DNA of 55,938 nucleotides. Source: Halobacteriales archaeon SW_5_70_135 (lineage in GTDB: Archaea; Halobacteriota; Halobacteria; Halobacteriales; SW-7-71-33). The stretch spans positions 1 to 55,938 of the forward strand of contig PXSK01000014.1 of the NCBI GenBank assembly GCA_003022865.1, given 5' to 3'. The position numbers and the translations under genes were made by a program. Positions 32,698-41,828 of this stretch are shown one piece after another. Below the pieces are notes generated by a model. The model did no database searches, was not told the origin of the DNA, and saw nothing but the letters and a program-made list of their open reading frames with translations. The stretch's first letter is position 1. Every line of letters begins with the position of its first letter.

Positions 32698-35600
32698 GGG
32701 CCCGCGCTACCTGTTCGACGATATTGAGCCCGAAGCCAGTCCCATCTTCGACGGACGAGTATCCGGCGTCGAATACATCCGCACGTTCGTCCTCGGGAAT
32801 TCCCGGCCCGTCATCCTCGACGTAGAATCCACGCCCGCTATGCAGTTCTCCCACGGTGATCGTCACGCTCTCTCCAGCGTGTTGGACTGCGTTCCGAAAC
32901 AGGTTCTCAAACAGTTGTGAGAGGCGGCTCTCGTCGGCGAGAACCGTCTTGTCAGTTTTGACATGGATCGTTGCCTCGTCGGTCGTGACCGTCTGCCAAC
33001 ACTGTTCGGTGAGAGTTGCGAGAGCAACCGGCGTGAGTTCGCGAACTTGTTCACCCTGACGCGCCAAGTGGAGCAACTCCTCGATAAGCTCCTCCATGCG
33101 TTCGTGAGCCTCCTCGACAGAGTCTAAATGCGGTGACTCGCAGTCCTCGCGGGCGAGTTCCAGTCGGCCCTGTGCGACGTTCAACGGGTTCCGGAGGTCG
33201 TGGCTCATCACACCAGCGAACTCATCGAGTCTATCGCGTTCACGCCGGAGTTCCCGCGCACGGCGTTTCCGCTCTGTAATCTCACGCAGTATTCCGACCG
33301 ACCCCTCGAAACTGTCACCTTCGTAGGGAAGTACACCCATATGGTCCTCGCAGGCGATCGGGTCTCCCGCTTTGGGCTGGATCGTCACCTCGAACGTCTC
33401 GGTTTCCGGCCCATCATCCGAGAGAAGTCGTCCCAACTGTCGCTCTGCCTGCTCAACTGCGTCGTCGTCTTTGATCAGCGCAGGTGTGTTCCCGAGGATT
33501 CTCTCCTCGGCGTAGCCAACTAATTCGACGAGTGCCTCGTTCACGTACTTGAACCGGCCGTCCTCATCGATAACGTAGACCGGGTCGTTCAGCGATTCAG
33601 CGACCGTCTCAACCTGTCTGAGTCTACTTTCGAGCTCGCGTCGCTCGGTCACGTCCTGGACGACCCCTTCGAGATACCGAGTGCCGTCCTCTTCTATCAG
33701 TGTGAGTGTCGTGCGAACCGACCGATCGTCTCCATCCAGCGTTTCGACCTCGAGACGTTCGTCTTTGACTTGGCCGGTTCGTTCGATCTGGTCCAGTAAC
33801 TGCTCGCGGTCTGTGTCGTCCGGGAACAGTGTATACGTCCCAGCGTCCTGGAGTTGTGCAGCAGACTCCGCATTGTAGATGTCCTGTAGTGTGCTGTTCG
33901 TATCGATAATCTCTCCGTCGAGTGTGGCTCGGAACACGCCGACAGGGAGGTTTTCGACGAACTGCTCGAACTGCTCACGCTCCTGCCGGAGTCGTCGTCG
34001 ACTGTGTTTCCGTTCGGTGATATCCTGAACCGCCCCGCGAATCAAGAGCGTCCCGTCCTCCTCTTCTAACGGCTCAGCGTAGAACCTCACCCAGCGAACC
34101 TCGCCGTCCGCAGTCCGAATCTGGTGCTCACCGTCGTACGGATCCCTGGATTCGAGGCACTGCTCGAACTTCTGCTGGACTTCCTCCCGATGGCTGGGGA
34201 GGAAAAAGTCGAATGTACTCTCGACGTCTGGCTCATAGTCGGCGGCAACATCGTGAATATCCCGGACCCCGTCCGTCCACCGAACCTCCTCGGTCTGTGG
34301 GTCGGCCTCGACCGCGCCGACACCCGCTACCTGCTCCGCGTGACGGAGCATATCGCGTTTCCGCTCCAAGCTGCGTTCACGTCGTCTGCGCTCGCTCATG
34401 TCGCGGACCACTAAAAGATGCTGCCCGGGGACGATATCCGTCGTGGCTGTGTACTCCACAGGACGTTCGGTGCCGTCGGCGGCCACGACCGTCGCAGTGT
34501 CACGCTGCGCGCCCGTCTGTTTGAACTCCATCCACTGCTTTTCGAACTCGAACTCGTCAGAAAGAAACTCCTCCAGTGAACGTCCGAGAACGTCTGCTCT
34601 GTCGTGGCCGTAGACGTCAGCTGCCCTCGGATTGGCGGCCACGATCCGAGCGTCGTCATCGAATATGACCATCGCGTCGAACGCCTCTTCGAACGCCGCC
34701 TGGTACCGGTCACGGGCCTCCCTGAGTTGGGCGACCTGTGGCTGGGTCTCCACTCTGGGTGACCGCGGTACGGAGAGAGTCATAACGGTCCCGTCGGTCG
34801 TCGTCTCTGCCGTGATATCTCCATCGTGCTCGGAGATGATCCAGTAGGCAAGCCACAGGCCGAGACCGCTCCCGTGGATTAACGATGTCTCAACCCCACT
34901 TTCGAGGACCTCACGTTCCATATCGTCAAGCCCGGGGCCGTCGTCGGCAATTTCACCTCGACGGCATTCGGGACGCGTTCGATGGTAATCCCTACCGTGG
35001 GGACATCACCCCCGTGCTTTGCGGCGTTTTCGACCAGCTCTTCGACAGCTCGCTCGAAACTCGGCTGGACGGCTGCTATGACCTCTCCCTCGTGTTCGAC
35101 AGTGAACGAGGCGTCGGGGTACTCGGGGGCGAGGTCGTCGATGACGCGCTCGACGAGGGCCACGACATCGGTTTTCTGACGGTCGAGGTCTTCCGCGACG
35201 ACCCGATCCAAGTCGCGGGCTTTCTGGGCCAGTTCGATCAACTCATCAATATTCTGGAGACACGCTTCTCCATGCGTTCCGTCCTCAACTTGCTCCATCA
35301 TGAGTCTGGCACGTCCGCGGACGACACTCAGGTCGTTACGGAGATTGTGCCTGAGTACCCGATTGAGAACGTTAACGAGATTGATCTGTCTGGTCAGTTG
35401 CGATCCGCGGTGTTTTCGTTCGAGTTCTCGTTCGAGTTCCTGCGCAATGAGTTCGGCAAACATCGTTTTGGCGTCGTCAAATCGCTCTCGTGGGTCTTCG
35501 GCAACGAAACAGACAGTTCCATAGACGTCCCCATCGAGTTCGAGCGTCGTGCCGTGATAACAGTGCATCCCGTGCGTCTCGAAGGCAGGGTCATCGTCCC

Positions 35601-35919
35601 AGCCTTGTCTCGGCGCGTCGTGAAGTGCAACAGAGCTATCAGCTTCGACGGTCCGTCGACAGTACGACGTTCCGAAGTCAAGCTCTAACCCTGTCGGGAA
35701 GTGTCCCCCCTCGGAGGCGGTGCTGACAACTGCCTCCCAGTGAGCAGTTTCCGGGTCAACTCGGGTGACGTATCCCTCGTCAACATCTAAACCCCTGACA
35801 CCGAGTTCGAGCGCTCTCTCCGCCTTCTGTTCAAACGCCAGGTCGGTGCGAATAATATCGTAGAGCTCCTGTCTGATCGGTTTTAATGTGTTAGGTGGAG
35901 AGGTGCGTGAGTCAGACAT
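32618..35919 (-). pseudogene. Giant histidine kinase with two kinase cores, broken by one frameshift
   Basis: ATG at 35919 (MSDSRTSPPNTLKPIRQELY) begins a ~1,100-residue sensor. Order: GAF domain (about 15-170); DHp helix with VLRHNLRNDLSVVRGRARL; HATPase with VEELVENAAKHGG; then, after a -1 shift at an A-run (34951-34953), IADDGPGLDD and GSGLGLWLAYWII. Next come four PAS domains (e.g. DAMVIFDDDARIVAANPRAA; DPVYVIDEDGRFKYVNEAL), a second HisKA (GVMSHDLRNPLNVAQGRLEL) and a second HATPase (ENLFRNAVQHAG, VEDDGPGIPEDERADVF, GTGFGLNIVEQVARA). All phospho-acceptor and ATP motifs look intact. As read, it gives a ~346-residue N-part and a 767-residue C-part. Confidence 0.8.
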
Positions 35920-35940
35920 ATGTCTTTTTGTTGTTGGTTC

Positions 35941-35953
35941 ATAATAAATTATA
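35941..35953 (-). promoter_or_regulatory. TATA box of the kinase gene
   Basis: The minus strand reads GTATAATTTATTAT about 25-30 bases before the ATG at 35919, implying a leaderless transcript. Beyond it, 35954 to about 36370 (over 400 bases) contains no gene I can support; its GC is that of the element. Confidence 0.55.
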
Positions 35954-36374
35954 CGGCGGCCTGTTGGTTCACCTGCGTCCGAAACTGTATCCATGCATGG
36001 ACACGAATGCTCCGAACGCCGTGCTTGCAGTTCGTCCTTGCAATAATCACCAAAAAATGTGGAGACAGAAGGTCCGAACTGCCACAGCACACATCCGAAT
36101 CGCTCGCCTTCTTGTGCTGGATTCATGCTTTACATCTACGACTGATTTGAAGATCATCCGACAATAGTGGAGAGCTCGGCGATCGGTTCGTACGCTTCAG
36201 CGACCAGCCACTCCAGGCGAGAACGTATCCGGGAAAAAAGGATGTCAACGAAGCCAGAACTTCAGACTTCTCACCGTTCAGCACAGGGACGACGCATACC
36301 ATGATCGGATCCTCTGCCCTTCCCGAGGTTCCGAGAACGACTCGTGCACAGGTTAGTTAGAAACGGACTCGATC

Positions 36375-36421
36375 ACCTATGCATAGGTTAGGTACATAAT
36401 CTAGTGCGATAACCTGTGCAC
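36375..36421 (+). promoter_or_regulatory. Decayed copy of the ATGCAT operator
   Basis: The perfect palindrome ACCTATGCATAGGT recurs at 36375-36388. Exactly 37 bases on, the second site has become CCTGTGCAC (36413-36421), where the start codon is now GTG. The TATA-like box between them is worn (GGTACATAAT). This is the same array as at 29293-29376, missing its first site. Confidence 0.7.
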
Positions 36422-36715
36422 GTGCCGATTGAGGAACCGGATCGCGAGCGCGGGTTCAAGAAGGAGCGAATTCTCCGTGGCCTGCTGAACAACCGGAGGG
36501 AGAGCTCACGAAATACCGGGTGGCGAAGGAGGCAGAGGCGACCGAACCCTGGACGCGAGAATATACGTCCGAACTCGAAGACCGAGGAGTCCTGAAGGAC
36601 ACCCAAGTCCTCAAGCCTCGCAAGCTCTACGAGGAGTGGTGGAACACCGGGATACGGCCGGACATCATAGAGGTTTCGCTGCAGCAGCCAACGGAGTACA
36701 GCGCGGTACGTCGAG
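36416..36715 (+). pseudogene. Truncated copy of the AbiE-like antitoxin gene
   Basis: GTG at 36416 starts HVPIEEPDRERGFKKERILR, closely matching the intact antitoxin at 29368. A single missing base near 36490 shifts the frame, after which VAKEAEATEPWTREYTSELE and LKPRKLYEEWWNTGIRPDII match residues about 36-85. After EVSLQQP (about 36680) the similarity breaks up, so the C-terminal half and the toxin gene are lost. It lies right beside attR, so the element carries a 7-kb-spaced direct repeat of this gene. Confidence 0.8.
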
Positions 36716-36827
36716 AACGCGGCCGACGACGGGAAAACTACGGGACGACACCGGAACTCCGGGGTTCGAGCGAAGGTCCGCTCGGTCGAAATCGGGCGTT
36801 TCAGGCCTCGAAACCTGAGATTGTCTC

Positions 36828-36867
36828 GGTAAGGACGAGAGCCCGAGTTCGAATCCCGGCCCAGACT
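36828..36867. other. attR: right attachment site, diverged tRNA-Thr 3' end
   Basis: A 40-base copy of the tRNA-Thr 3' half with four substitutions (two in the T-arm, two in the acceptor strand) and no indel. It marks the displaced original 3' end or the element's own attP half. Host sequence resumes with the photolyase 3' region about 90 bases on. Confidence 0.85.
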
Positions 36868-36958
36868 TGAGCCAGCCTCAGCCTTCTCTCCCATCTTGGC
36901 TGTTTTCGGGAGAGAACGAACGGAACTCAGATCGCGAACGGGACGCAGACATCGAACA

Positions 36959-39247
36959 TTACAGTCCGACGACAATGAGCGCGACTGTCTCCGTCGTAGG
37001 CCTCGACCGGCACGACGGCGAACGGTCACCCGCCGGACTGCGCCTCCAGGAACGACTGCACGCCGGGTGCCTGCCACCGGACCAGCGCCAGGTCGTCGAC
37101 CAGGGCCGCGACCCGGGCGACCGGCACCCGGAGGAGCCGATCACTCCGTCCCAAACCAGCAGCCGTCGTGCCACGTTCGCTCTCCAGTCCCGGACCGGGA
37201 GAACACCCCGCCGTCGTGCGTGGGCGGCCCACACGCGACCCGTCCTCGCGCCCGTGGACCGGACGTCACCCTGGTCGCCGGCCGACTCGGTGTCGTCCCG
37301 GTCGCCGGCCACTCCCTCCCCGTCCTCCGGGGTCGGCACCGCGGCACGGTCGTCGGGGGAGGGCTCGCCGGCCCGCTCTCCGGCGCCTCTCGGGACCGTC
37401 GCGTCGGCGTCCGAGTTCGGTTCGACCGCCGGCTTCGTCGCCGCGTCCGACCGCGCCGGCAGTTCGACGCCGGGGGCGTCGCCGTCGGCGACCTCCGTCA
37501 GTGATACCTGGGTGCCGTCGTCGACGGCGTCGCGGCCGTGCTCGTCGGCGATGGCGCGTGCGGCGGCGTAGCCGCCGGAGAAGGAGGCCCGTTTCGCCAC
37601 CTCCGGGCGGGCGAGTTCGTCCGCGGCGTCGGGGTGCAGCCGCCCGTAGCGCGACCAGAACGCCTCGCGGCGCGTCTCGAAGTCGACCACCGGGAGCGGG
37701 TAGTCCTCGCCGACGACCACCCCACAGTCCTCCTGGACGTCGAGCGGCGTGCGCTCCGGGCGGTCGAGAAACTCCTCGGGGAGGTCGGCGAGTTCGGGGA
37801 CGTACTCGGTGATCCACTCGCCGTCGGGGTCGTGGTCCCGGACCTGCTTTCGCGGGTTGTACACCCGCTGTGCGGGCTTGCCGATCAGCCCGGCCTGGCT
37901 CTGCCACTGCGTGTAGTTGATCCCGACGTCGCTGTCGATCAGGTGGTGGTGGTACCAGTCCGCGCCGACCCACCAGGGCTGCTGGAGGACGTGCGCGAAG
38001 AAGGAGGCCGCCATCGCCCGCATGCGGAAGTTCAGCCAGCCGGTCTCCCGGAGACAGCGCATCGAGGCGTCGACCATGGGGTAGCCCGTCTCGCCGCGCT
38101 TCCAGGCCTCGACGAGGCGGGGGTCGTGGCGGTCCTCGTTGAACCCCTCGTAGACGGGGTTGACCGCCCGCTCGGTCCAGTCCGGCCAGTCGACGAGCTT
38201 CTGGTTGTAGTGCATGTTCCAGACGAGCCGACTGGTGAACATCCGGCGTCCGCGACAGTCCGGCACTCGGTCGTGGACGTGCTGGTGGACCTGCCGCACG
38301 GAGAGCAGCCCGAAGTTGAGATACGGCGAGAGTCCGCTGGTGCCGTCACGGGCGTCACCGGGCGCCGAGATGTTGCCCGGGTACGCCTCGATGCGGTCGA
38401 CGAACTCCGCGAGCCGACGTGTCGCCGCCCGGTGGGTGCCGGTCGGCACCGTCCGCTTCGCCGGCGTCACACCGTAGGCGTCGTCGACGGCCCGCGGCGT
38501 GACGCCCGTCTCGACGGCGAGACGCGTCGTTTCCGCCCAGTCCGGGACGTGCTGGTCGGCCGCCAGCCAGGACTCGGCGCGGTCCTGCCAGTCGGCCCGC
38601 GGCCACTCCCGGTCGCGGACCAGACCGTCCCCGGACAGAAAGGCGACGGCGTCGCCCAGCCGCGAGCGGACGCGGTCGTCGCGGCGCTTCCCGTACCGGC
38701 TGGTCGGCGTCGCCGCCGTCAACACCCGCCAGCCGCGCTCGACGAACGCCGAGAGCACCGCCACCGGGTCTCCGAACCCGACCGTCAGCCCCGGGTCGGC
38801 GGCCGTCGCGAGCGGGTCACCGTCGGCCGTCTCGGCGGCGTCACCCTCGACCGGGCGAGGGGTCAGCGGCGTCGTCGCCGCGAGCCGGTCGCGCGACGCC
38901 GGGGCAGTGACGGAGACGGTCGGCGACGGCACGGCCGCGTAGAGGCGGTCGAGGCTGGCGACGGCCTCGTGGAGGAAGCGCACGCGGGCGTCACAGGCCA
39001 GCGCCTCCGCGCCGTAGAACGACGGATCGAAGACGAACAGCGGACAGACGGCGTCGCCGTCGGCCACGGCCCGCGCGAGGGCGCGGTGGTCGTCCAGCCG
39101 GAGGTGTTTCCGGTGCCAGACGACGTACCCCGACGGCTCGTCGGCCGCGGCGACCGCGGCGGGGCGCGGGATCTCGGACGCCCCCGGCGCCGCCGACCCG
39201 TCGGCGTCGACCGCCGCTCCCGTCGCGGACGTATCGGTATCGTCCAT
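36959..39247 (-). CDS. DNA photolyase/cryptochrome family protein with odd C-terminal tail
   Basis: ATG at 39247 gives up to 762 residues. The N-terminal alpha/beta domain (YVVWHRKHLRLDDHRALARA, FVFDPSFYG) binds the antenna. The FAD domain has TSRYGKRRDDRV, SPYLNFGLLSVRQVHQHVHD, the FAD-binding Asn/Asp region WLNFRMRAMAASFFAHVL and GINYTQWQSQAGLIG. It uses light to split pyrimidine dimers, or is a light sensor. Core similarity ends near residue 555. The last ~200 residues are disordered and, from about 37,250 on, Arg/Ser/Trp-rich, as if out of frame. Another frame there gives LLRVPVARVAALVDDLALVR. Confidence 0.85.
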   Translation of the reverse strand: MDDTDTSATGAAVDADGSAAPGASEIPRPAAVAAADEPSGYVVWHRKHLRLDDHRALARAVADGDAVCPLFVFDPSFYGAEALACDARVRFLHEAVASLDRLYAAVPSPTVSVTAPASRDRLAATTPLTPRPVEGDAAETADGDPLATAADPGLTVGFGDPVAVLSAFVERGWRVLTAATPTSRYGKRRDDRVRSRLGDAVAFLSGDGLVRDREWPRADWQDRAESWLAADQHVPDWAETTRLAVETGVTPRAVDDAYGVTPAKRTVPTGTHRAATRRLAEFVDRIEAYPGNISAPGDARDGTSGLSPYLNFGLLSVRQVHQHVHDRVPDCRGRRMFTSRLVWNMHYNQKLVDWPDWTERAVNPVYEGFNEDRHDPRLVEAWKRGETGYPMVDASMRCLRETGWLNFRMRAMAASFFAHVLQQPWWVGADWYHHHLIDSDVGINYTQWQSQAGLIGKPAQRVYNPRKQVRDHDPDGEWITEYVPELADLPEEFLDRPERTPLDVQEDCGVVVGEDYPLPVVDFETRREAFWSRYGRLHPDAADELARPEVAKRASFSGGYAAARAIADEHGRDAVDDGTQVSLTEVADGDAPGVELPARSDAATKPAVEPNSDADATVPRGAGERAGEPSPDDRAAVPTPEDGEGVAGDRDDTESAGDQGDVRSTGARTGRVWAAHARRRGVLPVRDWRANVARRLLVWDGVIGSSGCRSPGSRPWSTTWRWSGGRHPACSRSWRRSPAGDRSPSCRSRPTTETVALIVVGL

Positions 39248-39403
39248 CGGTCGTCCGACTCTAGGGGAAGTACGGGCTTGAATCCGTCGGGCCGTCGCCG
39301 AGTTCGTGCGCGCACCCGGCCCGTCGGCAGCCCCCCTCGACGGCGGCCGTCGGTCGGCGGCCGGCGAGAGGTTCAAGCGGCTCCGTACCGCAGTACAGGT
39401 ACG

Positions 39404-39741
39404 ATGCCCTCGCCACCGTCGTCGTCGTCGTCGTACCCCGTGTCGGACCTGCCGACGCCGGACCTGTCTTACGGTCCCCGGGCGGTCGTCGACCTGCAGC
39501 TGGACGCCCTCGCGAACAACGACGACCCAGTCGAGAACGCCGGGGTCAAGACCGCCTACAACTTCGCGTCGCCGGCGAACCGTCGGGCGACCGGCCCGCT
39601 CGGCCGCTTCGTGGCGATGGTTCGAGGGCCGCGCTACGCCCCGAGGACGGGCGGACGGTCACCTACCGCTTCGGACTGTCGGTACGGTCCGGCGGCGAGT
39701 TCGACGACTGCTGGCTCACCGACAGCGTTACCGTCGACTGA
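39404..39741 (+). pseudogene. DUF4864-like gene, frameshifted and internally deleted
   Basis: ATG at 39404 starts a Ser-rich lead, then AVVDLQLDALANNDDPVENA and TAYNFASPANRRATGPLGRF, the DUF4864 opening. After VAMVRGPRYAP the frame is lost. A different frame gives TVTYRFGLSVRSGGEFDDCW and LTDSVTVD to the TGA at 39739. The intervening segment present in intact members is missing. The 338-base span is not a multiple of three. The family is uncharacterised. Confidence 0.75.
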
Positions 39742-39756
39742 CGGAGCCGTCGACGC

Positions 39757-39932
39757 TCACTCGACGGGGACGACGTCGTCGACGAGCTGCTTGCCGACCG
39801 ACCGCGTCGAGCCGTCGGGTAACTCCAGGTTGTACATGCGCCGAAGTCGTCGTAGTCGGCCACCCGCAGCGTCGTCTCGTCGCCGTCGGTCAGGGAGTGT
39901 GCGGCCGCGAAGTGGACCACGTACTCGCTCAT
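39757..39932 (-). pseudogene. Small conserved gene with a one-base deletion
   Basis: ATG at 39932 starts MSEYVVHFAAAHSLTDGDET and continues LRVADYDDF. One base off, RMYNLELPDGSTRSVGKQLV and DDVVPVE follow to a stop at 39757. Inserting one C at about 39841 joins them into a neat 58-residue protein. The two parts together read as a small beta-rich domain. The gene is inactive as read unless the base is a sequencing loss. Confidence 0.6.
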
Positions 39933-40133
39933 ACGCCGTCTCGGCGGGCGAGAGGCAACTGTCTGTCGGCCGACGCCCGCCGTCGGTCCGTTCGCGGGCA
40001 CCCCGAGCCGGCCCCGCTCCGAGCGGGCACGAGTACGAGCACGCCCTCGCTCGACGGCCTCGCCACGGCGATGTACGTCGACGGTTCGTGACTACCGTCA
40101 ACGATATCACGGGGACGGCCGTGGACGGGGACG

Positions 40134-40478
40134 GTGCTGACTGCTGCGGAACTCCGGCGACTGTACGAGGCGGGCGACATCACGGAGACGGAACTGGAAC
40201 GACAACTGGAGCGACTCGCCGAGCGGGAGGGCGTCGACGCGCTGACGCTCTCGGACCCGGACGAGCCGAGCGCCGGACCGGACCCGGTCGAGCACGGCAT
40301 GACCCGCTGGTTCGCGCTGGCGACGCTGCTGGTCGCGGTCGCGATCGCGGTCCAGTCGACCACACCGCTGTGGACGGTCGCCGTCGGCGGCGCGGCGCTG
40401 TCCGTCGCCGCGGGGATCTGTTCGCTGGCGACGTACTCCTACCGGCGCGGCAGTCTGCCGCGTGCCGCCGAGCCCTGA
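40134..40478 (+). CDS. Small protein with SHOCT-like start and two membrane helices
   Basis: 114 residues from GTG at 40134. LTAAELRRLYEAGDITETEL (2-21) is a SHOCT-like short helical-hairpin motif of the 'rlyeaGdIteeEfe' kind. Two helices follow, FALATLLVAVAIAVQS and WTVAVGGAALSVAAGICSLA. SHOCT motifs are thought to mediate oligomer formation. It is the only intact-looking gene between 39.4 and 41.1 kb. Confidence 0.6.
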   Translation: MLTAAELRRLYEAGDITETELERQLERLAEREGVDALTLSDPDEPSAGPDPVEHGMTRWFALATLLVAVAIAVQSTTPLWTVAVGGAALSVAAGICSLATYSYRRGSLPRAAEP

Positions 40479-40499
40479 GACCGCAACCGGTGGTCTCCC

Positions 40500-41062
40500 T
40501 CGTCACCGTCACCGTCCCGACTACAGGAACGACGGTCGTGGACACCCCTACGACGGCCTCGGGCTGCCGTTCCCGGCGGAGTCTACGACGGTGACGCGTG
40601 CGGACGACTCGCTCGACCACACCGACCGGACCGGGTATCTCGAACGGTCGGTCGGGGTGGGGTTCACCGAGGAGGTAAAACGGCTCCGCGAGACGACCGG
40701 GACCCTCGTCCACGCCGACGAGCCCGTCCTACCCCGCCGACGTCGTCCGGCTGGGGCGGGCGGACACGGTCGACGACCTGTACGTCACCTCGGCGAAGTC
40801 CGGCCCCACGACGACCGAGACCGTCGCCCGCCTCGCCACCGAGACGGACACGAGCGTTACCCTCGCCAGCGCCCTGAGCTGTTCGGTCGACGCCGCTACC
40901 GACCTCCACCTCGCGGCGACGCTGCCCGAGATCGCACCCTGCGAGACCGGCAGCGCGGCCTACCTGGACCGGGACCCCGTCGACGACCACGTTCCGCGCC
41001 GCCCGGATCCCCGCACTGACCCCGGGCTCGGCGCCGAAGCCGACCCCGACCCGTTCGAGTGA
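40500..41062 (+). pseudogene. Relic of an enolase-superfamily (mandelate racemase-like) gene
   Basis: Two frames in series. The first gives YDGLGLPFPAESTTVTRADD, DHTDRTGYLERSVGVGFTEE and TTGTLVHADEPV, where the DEP is a metal-ligand motif of the family. The second gives YPADVVRLGRADTVDDLYVT, SAKSGPTTTETVARLATETD and DAATDLHLAATLPEIAPCET, the usual C-terminal barrel strands, ending at TGA 41060. The first 100-200 residues, including the Lys-x-Lys strand, are absent. The original enzyme was probably a sugar-acid dehydratase or epimerase. Confidence 0.65.
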
Positions 41063-41170
41063 CTGCGACAGTCTGCCGCCTCGTCACTGGTGCACCGCTC
41101 TCGCGGTCGCTCGGAGAGCCGTGCGCTCGCCCACCTCGACCCGTGTCACCACGCCCCGTGTGAACCTGTC

Positions 41171-41228
41171 TGCTGAAGAGAGCTTCAGTAATCCGCCGTA
41201 CAGAAACATCATTCAGCGATCATTTAAG
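41171..41228 (+). promoter_or_regulatory. Hairpin and TATA box before the 41256 gene
   Basis: CTGAAG-AGAG-CTTCAG (41172-41187) can form a hairpin that may terminate upstream transcription. ATTTAAGG (41222-41229) is a TATA box about 30 bases before the ATG at 41256. Confidence 0.5.
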
Positions 41229-41255
41229 GGGTCGTAGCCACTACGGATCGATACG

Positions 41256-41567
41256 ATGAGTCCCTCAGAGCGCGGAAGAACGCGATCGAGTCGAACAGTA
41301 AACACCCTGTCACATAAGGGTCCCGTGGTCCCGGCCGTCGGACCGCCGACGGGGACCCGGACGGTGGCCGGCGCGGTCGGCGCCGTGACGGTCCTGGTGG
41401 CCGCGATGCTGGTGGCCTCCTATCCGGTGCTGGCGCTGGCCGGCGGGCTGATCGGCGTCACGGCGCTCGTGGCCCGGCGTCTCGTCCGCCGCCGTCGTGG
41501 CGGTCGTCGCCGCGACGACACCAGCCGCACCACGACCCGCAGTCCCGGCCACGAGCCGGCCGACTGA
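41256..41567 (+). CDS. Small basic membrane protein
   Basis: 103 residues. A Ser/Arg-rich lead is followed by two adjacent hydrophobic stretches (TVAGAVGAVTVLVAAMLVAS; LALAGGLIGVTALVARRLV) and a very basic tail (RRRRGGRRRDD). Basic proteins are unusual for a haloarchaeon. The tail should stay on the cytoplasmic side. No family is recognised. From 41568 to 41828 I see nothing coding. Confidence 0.5.
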   Translation: MSPSERGRTRSSRTVNTLSHKGPVVPAVGPPTGTRTVAGAVGAVTVLVAAMLVASYPVLALAGGLIGVTALVARRLVRRRRGGRRRDDTSRTTTRSPGHEPAD

Positions 41568-41828
41568 GGCCGAACTGACCGCCGCCTGGCGGCACCGGTC
41601 TCCCTGATCGGTCGTCTTCGACGGTTCGTCCCGGCGGCGTCGCTCGGTTTCCGGGCGACAGTGACTGCGCGATCGTTCTGCTCGACCTCCCACGAACAGT
41701 CGTGAGTGACCGCACGAGTGGTCCGACGACTCGTCGTGGAGTGGCGACTGGCGAGTCGTCAGTTCGGAAGTTGCGGAACGGCGTCGGACTGGCCGGGACG
41801 ACTCCTGATCTGCTGGTCGCGTCGGCGG

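Larger units (their letters stand above)
26468..36867. mobile_element. Integrated element in tRNA-Thr, ~10.4 kb, probably immobile
   Basis: The element is bounded by att repeats and starts with an integrase gene pointing inward from the tRNA, the normal order. Inside, GC content drops clearly below that of both flanks and A-runs and TATA-like sequences become common. Cargo: RHH/PIN and AbiE-like toxin-antitoxin modules, three further winged-helix proteins, and a giant histidine kinase. There are no capsid, terminase, portal, replication or conjugation genes, so it is a remnant of a plasmid- or virus-type integrative element. The integrase carries a stop and two frameshifts, so the element likely cannot excise by itself. 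Confidence 0.88.

Noticed and set aside
26468-36867. Provirus
   Set aside because: No capsid, portal, terminase, packaging or pleolipovirus spike genes are visible, so the evidence supports only an integrative element.
37538-40594. Plus-strand open frame of about 1,000 codons opposite the photolyase
   Set aside because: It lies antisense to a clear photolyase, has a basic, His/Val/Arg-biased composition and no domain. In GC-rich DNA antisense frames stay open by chance.
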